DNA of 64,000 bases from Sebastes aleutianus (taxonomy: Eukaryota; Chordata; Actinopteri; Perciformes; Sebastidae), in assembly GCA_916700875.1 (NCBI GenBank), contig CAKAKS010000039.1, positions 20,020,367-20,084,366 on the forward strand, in the 5' to 3' direction. The notes below the pieces were generated by a model. The model was not told the origin of the DNA. It saw only the letters and a list, made by a program, of their open reading frames with translations, and searched no databases. Positions 13,201-25,200 of the stretch are shown here, piece after piece. Each line of letters opens with the position of its first letter. The first letter of the stretch is position 1. The translations under genes and the position numbers were made by a program.

Positions 13201-16200
13201 TGTCTTTTAGCCAAAAAAAAAAAGAAATGCTTTGAAAGTAACATTATAAAGAAACCCCTCCCTGAAACTAGTAGCCTATTTATCTTTCTCCGTATTCTAC
13301 ATTTACCCTCCTTAATTAAGATAAAAGACATACACATGTCTAAACACCCAGTGGTTAGGGGTTAGCTGGTAAATGTATAGAGCTCTGTGGCCTCTACCAG
13401 CGTTACTGAGAAGCAGATGCACTGATTCCATACGGCTGATCTGTAATTACAGCAAATTAGAGAGTTTTTGTAGCGACGTCCAAGTTAAAGAAAGCACCAC
13501 CATCCTGCCAGCATGGTCCAATCTAGTCCGGGAGGTAATGTAGACCAGCGGTTAGAACGCATGCATAATTTAAAAAGGTTGACCGTAAAAAGGTTGAACA
13601 CGTAGACACAAATCCTTTTACAAGTTAGTACAGTAGGAATCAGTGCGGTAGAGCTAAAACCAACTGTCTTACTTACAGTATACTTGTCTGAGGCAATTTT
13701 GAGGGCTGGGATGATTCACCTATCTCCCGATTCGATACTCTCATGATACTTGAGTGCCAATTCAATATGTATTGCAATTTTTAGGTATTGTGATATGATA
13801 TTATGATTTATTGTGATTTTTGTTAACTTTTTTTACATTAGACCATCGGAAAAAGTTGAATCATACACGTCTAGGGACTTTTACTTTGGAAAATATCTAA
13901 ATTAATAAAATAAAAATGTTTGATTTTCAGCATGTATGTAGTCAGAGATGTCCTGAAGTTAAATATATCAGTCATTGTTGTGTAATCATTGCATTATTTA
14001 TAAAAATGTTTTCAACAACCCAAAAGTCAAAGAATTTGACCTCACACATTAGTGGTAATTTATTTTTAATTTATAAGAGACATGTAATGTTTTATACTTC
14101 TGGTTAATATAATCTAATCAATCTCATTTCCATATATGTATTTTGTATATACAGTTCCCTTTGTTAACACCTTAATTTTGAAAACCGGACGTAGTCACAC
14201 ATGTATACTTCCGCTAACTTCGCCAAGTCCGTCTCTAGCTCGCCCGTCAGCTCCGTTCTCTTTATACATCCATGGTCAGTTCCATCGGGGCCGTTTGAAT
14301 GCATTTACCATAAATGTCAGTTGTAGCGTCAGCTGATGTGACGACGAAGCTGCGGGTGGCGGCTGGCTTGACTGCACGTTACCGCAATGAGATAACGTTT
14401 CCTGTCCATGACAGAGTTAGCATGCAGCTTTAGTCATATGACGTCACTTTACCCCCCTAGGCAATTTACAGGCATTTCCATTGATAGCGTCCCATTTGCA
14501 CTTTGTGCACCGTTGTGGTCTCCAGATTGTTTAATTGATTAATTCCAAACTGCCATGTCAGACCGGGGAGATTATGCACCAGTTATCCGTTTTCTGTGGT
14601 TCACCCTTATCAGTCTTATCAGAGCAGATTTATTCATGTGGTCATGTTGGCTTTTCAGCTGAAATTTGACTGGTTATCTGAAATATTGGACAGAATGTCT
14701 TTTACTCTCTGGATGGTCAGTTTTGTCCAGTACAGTGATATCACCTCCCCTGAATCTGTGCTCTCTTATTACATTAGCTAGCTAGCTGGCTATTCTACCC
14801 CCACTGTGCTGATGTCATCTCTAGGAGTCTCCTCTACCTCTCTCCTAGTATCCCTCCTCTTGTCTCTCTCTCCTCTCTGGATGTCTGAGCAAGTGAGGGC
14901 TTGTTCGGGGAGGTGAGTGGACTGGATGGAGCTGCTTTGGCCGGGGATCAGTCAGAGGAGTGAGAGAAGCAATTCTTTCAAGGCCGGACCAAGCTCCCTG
15001 GAGAAAAGCAATTTTGCTCTATCAGGCAGCCAGTCTTTCCTCTGATGCATCATAACCATAAAGGGAGTGGGCCATGGAGGTAAAGTGCTCTTCCTTTCCT
15101 CCCCACCCCCACAGCGCTGTGCTGATGGACTGGGCCAGCTCTGTCACAACTACAGTACCGTGCGATTTTGTCGTTTTTTGTGATGCTAAATGTTAATGAG
15201 TCGTCTGAATTGTCTGCAGTCCAGTGTAGGTAGCTACTGTAGTGATGACAGAAGTAACCGGTACATGGATATTTTTAGCTGTCTGAACAGCTTAAGCGGC
15301 ACTAGCAGCAGCATGCCTTCCTTTCCTCTCTTGAAGCATTCCTGTGTAGTTCATGTCTCTTCAGCCCCGTGGCTGCTGAAGAGACACACACTGAGGGGCT
15401 AGCACTGACTGGCTAGCACATGTTTGGAATAATTTCTTAAGCCACCAATACAGTTTTCAGACACTATGGATTCCAGCAAATAAACCACAATAATAGTTGG
15501 TGTGTTACGCCTCATATGGCTGCTGGATGTCTCTGTTGTGTAGAAGATGTTGTCTAGGAATTTGTAGTCCTTTCCACATAATATCCTTTGCTTTGACATG
15601 TAACCTGAGGTTGTGTTTAATGAGTTGACAGATGACCTGAAATCAAAGCAATCTATATCATGGATGTCTTTCTGGATTTAATTCTGTGATACAGCTAGAG
15701 CTGCAACGATTAATTGATTAATTATCAACTATTAAATTGATCGCAAACTATTTAGATAATCGATTAATCGGTTTTGAGTAATTTTTAAGCAAAAAAAGTT
15801 AAACTTCTCTGATTCCAGCTTCTTAAATGTGAATATGTTCTGGTTTCTTTACTCCTCTATGACAGTAAACTGAATATCTTTGAGTTGTGGACAAAACAAG
15901 ACATTTGAGGACGTCGTCTTGGGCTTTGGGAAACACTGATCGACAATTTCACCATTTTCTGACATTTTATAGAGCAAACAACTAATGGATTAATCGGGAA
16001 AATAATCGACAGAAAGCCTATTCTCATTTTCAAGAAATCCTATAAGGGGACATGAGCAGCATGAAACATTTTAGCCATAACAGGTGCCCTCCATATAGCA
16101 TGCTGTCTGTGTTTTGGAGTGAAAATATGTTGTTTTAGATAAACAGTTGCGTGTGAAGTGGTGTGGAGGCCTTGTTCTTTGGGTTTTGCTGCCACTGACA

Positions 16201-19200
16201 CATACATAGTTTTGACTGTCTGCTCTGCTGTGGTGAATGCATCCAAAGACTTGTTGAGCTGATACTGTAACAGTGTATGTATGTGTTTAAATGTGACCTC
16301 TGTTCCATCTCATTATAGATTGACAAATCACAACACAGTAAAGACTCTGTGTTCTTCCGTGATGGCGTGCGCAGGATTGATTTTGTCCTGTCCTACGTTG
16401 AGGATAAAGATGGTGAGAGAAAACAGGTAAGAAACAACTTCTATGTACTTATATTCCCCTGGTTCACTATCTGCAAGCATGTGTTTGTAATACCTGATGT
16501 TTTGTCAGTGTTATTGTTATGTATTATTTCCAGAACTAAATATCTTGAAATCCCCAAATGTCACACAAAAGAACAGCTGATGTTATTTCCACTTCTTGAT
16601 TTTAAACAGTGAGAGCTGTTTCTTACAGGATATCCTCAGAGTTCACTGTGTGTGTCAGCGGCATGCCCCAAATACCACAACACTGATAAAGTGAGATAAA
16701 CTGTTCTCAGCTTGTGTCAGTAATCCTCAGAAGGACTTTTCTGAGAAGGTCACATCTAGAGGCAGACTTACAGCCCTTTTTTCTTCGGTAAATCAACTTA
16801 AAATATTCCTATAATGTCGCTGGCCAGATGTGTTTTTGTCTCTTTTAGCCGTGGGGCACTGAAAGACTGTTTGACTAGTGAGTGATGCTGAGCTGTTAGT
16901 CTTCACAGCTCTGTGTTACAACTCGGGTATGAGGCAGTCTGTCCCAGTCGACTCACATTTTACTAACAGCCTTGTTAGTGAGTCAACGCTCAGACCTCTG
17001 GCCTGGTCAGGAACTCACTCATTTGTTCCACTGTATGAGGAAGAGCAAACAGGAGGCCAGTTCCTGTGTGTTATCCACATGTGTTGTAAAATGTGATAGT
17101 ACATTTCGGCTCTAATAAGGAGGTACATTTTTTTTGTTTGTGAATTTTCAATGATATGGACGTTAACTTTCTCTGTGCCTATTTCTGAAAACATTAACCT
17201 ATTCCAGATGCCATATGGTAACGTTATATCTAGGGTTGTCAGTCGAAAATATTTAATCCCGATTAATGGCATGATTGTCCATTATTAATCGCAAATGAAT
17301 CACACATTTTTTATCTGTTCAAAATGTACCTTAAAGGGAGATTTGTCAAGTATTTAATACTCTTATCAATCTGGGTGTGGACAAATATGCTGCTTTATGC
17401 AAATGTATGTATATATGTATTATTGGAAATCAATAACAACACAAAACAATGACAAATATTGTGCAGAAACCCTCACAGGTACTGCATTTAGCATAAAATA
17501 TGCTTATATCATTACATGGCAAACTCAAGCCCAACAGGCAACAACAGCTGTCAGTGTGTCAGTGTGCTGACTTGACTATGACTTGCCCCAAACTGCATGT
17601 GATTATCATAAAGTGGGCATGTCTGTAAAGGGGAGACTCGTGGGTACCCATAGAACCCATTTACATTCACATATCTTGAGGTCAGAGGTCAAGGGACCCC
17701 TTTGAAAATGTCCATGCCAGTTTTTCCTCGCAAAAATTGTGCGCAAGTTTGGAGCGTTATTTAGCCTCCTTCTCGACAAGCTAGTATGACATGGTTGGTA
17801 CCAATGGATTCTTCAGGTTTTCTAGTTTCATATGATGATATGATGCCTGGCTTTAAAACTGAGCCCGCTACAACCAAAAAATCACAAGTTGCATTAAAGA
17901 AATAAGTGGCGTTAAAACTAATTTTAATGCGTTATATCATATGAATTAAGTCTTTACATTTCACACTCTTGAATATGTGCTACTCAATAATATTATATGT
18001 AAAGGTTTCACAGTATTCAGGCTCTTTTCTTTCAAGTGTGTGTATAATTTTTTTTCACACCCTTTGTGTGTACCTTTGTGTGTTGGACAATAAATTTCAC
18101 GGTTGTACAATGGCAGTAAAGGCATTTATATCAAACTACTAAATATACCGGTATGTATATATGCTTTGTTTTCTTCTGAAGGAGAGGAGGAAGCTGTATG
18201 AGGCCAATCTAGAGAATGTCGGCCTGGAGCTGGAGACAGAAGATAAATCAGTAAGAGCATCCAGTTATTGATTTGATTATGTCTAATGTAAAAGGAAATT
18301 AAGTGGCCCACAAATATGTGTATATGTATGTGTTGTTGTGTTTTTCTGTTTTTTGGGGGTTTTCTTTGTTGTTTTTTTAAAGAAAAAAAATTGAATTTTT
18401 TTGTGGTTAAAAAAAAAAAAACAGAACAAAAGTGTCGTCGTGTGTTTTACTTTTTCTTTAGTTTATGACTCAATAGCCCTACACTCATTATACTGTGACA
18501 CCTGTCTCACTGTCATCATCATCAGGAGTCAGACGATGGAAAGAATTATTTTGTGAAGATCCACGCTCCATGGGAAGTGTTGGCCACCTACGCAGACGTG
18601 CTGAAGATCAAGGTCCCATTCAAGGCCAACGACATCCCAGAAAACAACGAGATGCCCATGAACTGGCTGTCCACCCCTTTTCGCCTGCCGGAGCAAATCA
18701 TGCACCCCGAGCCAGACTATTTCACAGCTCCCTTCGACAAGAGCAAGTCCGACTTCTACCTTATCGACGACAAAGAGACCTTCTTCCCGCCTTCTACTCG
18801 CAACAGGATAGTAAGGATGCTTTGACTTGTTTGTGACCTTCAAGTTAAAACATTCCCTTGACATTCACATCAAATCAGAATTTGCTATATTAAGCACTAC
18901 AGTGTGCTGCAGTTCTGTGTGCAAGCATACACATGTTAAATTTTTTAAATGGCTTATTTAACCTTCAAATGTATGTCTATTGTGGGGGATTTAATGTCCT
19001 TTATCTTAAACTGTTGTGAATACAGCAGCAACATCATTCTGTTTTTCTCCAACAAAACTTTATCCGTCTATGTCTCCCTCTGCCCAGGTCTACTACATCC
19101 TGTCCCGCTGCTCATACTTCAGGGATGAATGTGGAGATAAAGACAAGAAAGGGATCAAGAGGTTACTCAACAATGGCACCTACACTGCTGCCTTCCCCCT

Positions 19201-22200
19201 GCATGATGTGAGCCTCTTTTGGTTAACTTTTGGCACTTTTTTTATCATTGAAAAAAAGTAATTTACATGTTCGTCAATGAAAAGTGCACTAACTTTGCAA
19301 TTTGAATGTGGTTGTGTGGTCTGTGTGCATGCAGTGTAGATACTGGACAAGATCGAAGGATGCTAACTGCGAAAGCGACAGATACAGTCTCCACAAACAC
19401 TGGGCCAGGTTCTTCTGTTTCTTCAAGGAGCAGCCCCTCAATCTGATAAGGTAAGAATCTAAAACAAAGTAGTTATTTCTGATGTGTGTTTACTGAACAT
19501 TAAAGATACAACCTCGAAGATCTCCGTTTTGTTCTCTTTGGAGATCCATGGCAATAAGCAATCCATGGAAATAAGCGATAATTGCAGGTGTGTGCGCCAT
19601 TTGTAATTTCTTTTTTTTCCTGTGAATGTCGACACAGATCCCCAGTTCATGATACTGCAAATGCAAGGGCTTCTATCAGTAGGCCACTACAGCCTCAATC
19701 ACCATTGTGTTATCTCATTCAGCGATAGATACTGGCTGCATCCGACATCTCATACTATGCACACCATACTGAATATGTGTACTATCGTTCAAAATACTTT
19801 GGTGTGATTAAACAGTAGTATGTATATTTTCGGACGAACTGAGCAGTAATTTACGACGTCACTTCCTGAGTCACTTCCTTGCCTTTTGGAGACGTGTAAC
19901 CATGGTAACCTGTGCCAACCTGATGTGACCAAAACGACAGTTTGTGAGAATCAAAGTCTGAACTAATTTAAAACATATATTACGCCTAGCAAAAGTGAAA
20001 TCTTATACTTACACTTAAATTGAAGCATTATTGATGTTACAGAGCTGTCCGTCAACGTCTGTTGTGAACGTTGTCGTCACTACCGCATTATTATTTATGT
20101 GGATATTTATGCCGCCGTATTGTCCAGCGTTGTATACTGCGTTGTATTGCAACTGTTTAACCAGAAATTGTATGCAATTCGCGTACTATTGGTTTCATAC
20201 TAAGATTTCGCACATACAAAAAAATGTCACATACTGTTTTAATGTACCAGCATGTTAGTATGGAATTTTGGACACAACCAGTGACTTAACAGGCATTTAT
20301 TTATTACTTTTTATATTAATATTATTATTTATAGATTATTACTTTAACTAAAGAATTTACTGCAAAAAATTTTTTTTTTTCCCTTCAACAGGAAGTATTA
20401 TGGGGAGAAGATAGGTATTTATTTTGCGTGGCTGGGCTTCTACACCGAGATGCTGTTGTTTGCTGCAATAGTTGGGACCATTTGTTTCATCTATGGATTC
20501 CTCACCTACGATGACAACGAGTGGAGGTGATTTTTATCAAGAGCACCGGCTATTTTAGATATTATTTTTATTACTAATGTCAGTGTTCCTTTTATTGAAA
20601 GAAACTCTCATTTACCTACAGTAAAGAAATATGCAGCGATGAAATCGGAGGGAAAACTATCATGTGCCCGCTGTGTGACAAGAAATGTGGCTACTGGAAA
20701 CTCAACTCAACATGCAACTCCTCATGGGTGAGACATCCGAGTTGTTTTTGTTCATTATGAATTATGTTCTCCCTACAATATGTGACACTTAAAGGGTGGT
20801 TGCAGCTAAATGTCAACAAATCCTTTTGATATTATCTCACCTTTTCTTAAACATGTTCTTCTTTCAGCAATCGCACCTGTTTGACAATGTGGGGACAGTG
20901 TTTTTTGCCATATTTATGGGGATTTGGGGTAAGTAAAAATGTCTGCTCTTTGCATTTCGTATTTTCTAACCCAGAGCACCACCTAGTGGGAGCTGATGGA
21001 TTGCTATTAGTCATTTAAAATGTTTAAATATTGAAATATATTTAAAGGACCTATTCACCCAACATATTTTCCTCACTTACTTTTCATCTATCATTTTTTT
21101 ATTTAACCATATATGTATCCTTTATTTAACCAGATAAAAGTCTCATTGAGATCAAAATCTCTTTTTCAAGAGTGACCAGCACAAACTTTGTTACAACAAT
21201 AAACACAAACAATACAAGCAGACAAATAAAACTGCCACACACTGCAGGTGAATGAGCTCAATATCCAGTTAGTATACAATACAAAAAACTCTTATAATGC
21301 ATAAAACAGGTCGGCAAATTACAGTGAAAAATTAAAGAGCAACAACATTGACCAAGAGTGCTTTTTTCTCAATCCTTTAAAATGGACTTGAATTCCCCAA
21401 GAGTAATCAGCTCTGACAATTTCAGGTCCTTCTGTACATTAGTCCAGGAAGAAGGGGCAGTGTATTTTAAAGTTATTGCCTAGAACAAGCCATAATAGAG
21501 GTGAATGAATGGGGGTCAAAGCACTGCAAACTGACATTTGTGGGTCGTATGCTCTGCAGTGACGCTGTTTCTGGAGATCTGGAAGAGGCGGCAGGCTCGT
21601 CTCGAGTACGAATGGGATCTGGTCGACTTTGAGGAGGAGCAACAGCAGCTGCAGCTTCGGCCAGAGTACGAGACCAAGTGCACCAACCGCAAGCTGAACC
21701 GCATCACTCAGGTGTTTGTGTGCTCATGAAATACTAATATGCTGTATAATACTGTTAACTCTAGGTATGTGTAGCTTCCACAAGGTGTTACCAGGCACAT
21801 ATACTGTATGATAGGCTCGGACAGATTACAGTATCTGGTATATTTATTGGATAACATTACACACTGAGTTGGTTGCAGTCATTCATTAGGTCAGGACTAA
21901 AAAACTCTCGTAAATGGAGACTCTTTGATTAAGAAAATTACCAAGTAAAATTGACCGACTGCGTTTTCAGGGAGTTGGGATTACGTAGTCACTGTAGTGA
22001 TATTGACAGACACAAACGTGTGCTTTAATTTGCCTTGACCACATCCCACCCGTCCTTAGGAATCAGAGTGGGTTCTTAACAGGACCGTTACAGATGTAAT
22101 GGGGAAGTTGTTGCTGTGCTGGGCCACCGTGACACTCTGGGTAAGGGTGGCACTTAACGTGGAATGCCACATTGGTGAGGAATAGGTTTTGGTGTGGTGT

Positions 22201-25200
22201 AGTTTGTGTGGATAACATATTTCTGGAAAGACTCAGAGGCACGAGTTTCCTTCTGTACCGCATCAGTATCTTGAAAGGCTGGCTTCCCTAGGAGACCGCT
22301 AGATAAAAGAATTGGCCTCGGACTGAAACACCTACACACAAAGAGCTGTGATTGGGCGACCTCGCTCTGCCTGGCATCTGAGGCCAGTGGTGATTAAACG
22401 AACCTGGCCTTTTAGAGCTGTCTTTTCAGGATATAACAAAAGGTGACTTATTCCCGTGTCGATGCTTTGCTTGCTTATGATGTAGGAAATGGAGCCGTAC
22501 TTACCCCTAACAAGCAAGTGTGCACGCACATGTCTGTCTGGAGCCACCGTCCTGTTATGGGTGAGCATTGTATTTTTGGTACACTTGATGAATCTAAATG
22601 ACTTTCATCCTCTACCTGTTCTTCCACCCTGTGTCTTTTTTTGTCTTTCTCATCATACTCTTCATCATCATCATCACTAATGTCATGACCAGGGCCAGTA
22701 TGTTTAAAACCTCTAAGAAATGGAGCTCTCTTAAATCATTCGGCACTTACTCTCAATTCTAAAAACATAGGCAAAATGATATCATCCATAGAAATGTTAC
22801 CCGTTTAAGACCAAAGTCTTTAAACATAGTGGCCCAGAATATTACTGTTGTGGACTCTTGTTAGTAAAAACCATAAACTGTATATAAAAATGGACGACGC
22901 GTCTCCACTTCACCCCGGAACAAGCCAATCACAAGGCGAGCACGGCTGCAGCTTGTCAGCGGGAGCCACCTAGCTGCTACGATAGCACCACGGTAGCTGT
23001 TTGACTTTAGAAAGACACAACTAGCCTTAATATCTCTATAAGTATGAATACATTTGTGATGAAACTGACACATGCTCTATTACACAGACTCATGAGGGTT
23101 ATGGAATGTTAAAGTTACATCTCCTGTCTCTCCCGAGCCTCTGGCTCCGTGACGACTTCACTCAGAGCAGCTGTCAATCACAGCTCTCATGACGTCTCAC
23201 CCCCTTTTTATAGCATCAAATAACTAATTAAAACCAAACTTATCAGAAAAAAATGAACACTTGAACATACAGCAGTGTGATAAGAACTACCAAAAATGAC
23301 AGAAACCATCTTTGGAAAAACATTTATTGGATTTGTTCTGGCATGACTTTATTAGTTTGGGTCATGTCCCATCCACTAACATGGAGGGGGCGGGCTTAAT
23401 GACGTATACTGCAGCCAGCCACCAGGGGACGATCAAGATGTTTTGGCTTCACAATTGGGGAGCTGTCATGTCCTCCACCTTTATATACAGTCTATGGTAA
23501 AAACCTGTTACATGTGATTGAGCTAATGGGAATAGTATGGTATATTTCATTTCATTTGGGCATGTGTGCACACACTTAAAGCATGACAGTTACTCCTAAC
23601 ATCCATGTTGGCAATTATTCATCTTGCTTTATTGGTGTTTTGCACTTGCATCACAGTTGGCGTGTTGTTGTCACTGTACTGTACTTTTGTCTTGTGCCAT
23701 GTAGTCGTCTTTCATGTTGTCTCTGTTGTCTCTGTCCTGAAGATCTCATTGATCATTGCCTGCATCATTGGGGTGATAGCGTACCGCTTGGCGGTATACG
23801 CGGCCTTCGCCAGCATCATGAAGGACAGTGCCACCTCCAACCTGCAGGTGGTCGGCCCCTACATCACGCCACAGCTGGCCACCTCTGTCACAGCCTCCTG
23901 CATCAACTTTGTCATCATCATGATCCTCAACCTCATGTATGAGAGAGTGGCTGTTTGGATCACTGACATGGGTGAGGGTCAGAGCGAGGGAGAGAGCCAT
24001 AGATTATTAAACTTCTGTGTCTTTATGTATCCATTATGTGTTTCATATTGATCCTTGGGTGTGCAAATGTGTTCATTTTTTGGATCGTGTATTCAAAATC
24101 TATGTTTTTTTATCTTTTATTATGTGGCAGAAATTCCCAAGACCCACCTGGAGTATGAGAACAAACTGACGGTGAAGATGTTCCTCTTCCAGTTCGTCAA
24201 CTACTACTCCTCCTGCTTCTACGTGGCTTTCTTTAAGGGCAAGTTTGTCGGCTATCCTGGGAACTATGCGTATATGTTTGGCAGCAAACTGAGGAATGAA
24301 GAGGTACCAGACAAAACTACATTACATGGTATAAGATTAGCACTGCTAATTTAATTAAGTCTGAATTTGAGTTAATGTTTGTTTCTTTCCCATCAACCTG
24401 TCTCCATTCAGTGTGACCCAGGTGGCTGTTTGATAGAGTTGACCACCCAGCTGGTGATAGTGATGACTGGTAAACAGGTGTGGGGCAACATCCAGGAGGC
24501 TCTGGTCCCGTGAGTACTCCAACTGAACCGACTATTCAGAGCACATTTCATCAGTATGCAGAAAAGATACAGAGAGGTTAAATTCAGCTGCATCACATAC
24601 TGTAACTCATAGATATATCAACCATGGCTGGGGCCTTGTTTTATATTTTGTAGGGCTGTCAAAATTAACGTGATAATAACGGGTTAACGCAAATTTCTTT
24701 TAACACCACTCATTTCTTTAACGTATTGACGCAATTTGCGATTTTTAGGTTGTAACAGGCTCGGTTTTAAAGCTAGAGTGAAGATACATCATATGAAACT
24801 AGAAAACCAGGAATAGATACATACTTACATACTTGTATAACAAACAAAAACAATTTAAAAATGAAGCATTCAAATACTGATTTGGATGTTAATTACCATG
24901 GCAACGGTCGAAGCTTCGAAGCATTCAGGCCTAATACAATAAATTCCCATCAAAGCTCTGTCCACCTTCAAGCTGAGCAGAGGTCTAATCAGCCAGGAAG
25001 ATTGAAAACACCTGTGTGGGTGTTCAGAGGCTTTAAACAGAACAGAGCCATCGTTAATGTCATTAGTAACACCTGTGCTTTGCTACTATGACAAGTCAAA
25101 ATGTCTTCTGTGCAATGTCCCATCATCAGTGGCTGAAATAATCAGTTTCCATTCAAAACAAATACAGAAATTAACCTATTAAATTAGCTAACCTCTTTTA

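Noticed and set aside
22060..22140. Reading exon 14a as a constitutive extra exon in series with exon 14
   Set aside because: It would insert 27 residues and duplicate the helix entry ATVxLW; mutually exclusive use fits the family structure better, though only transcripts can decide.
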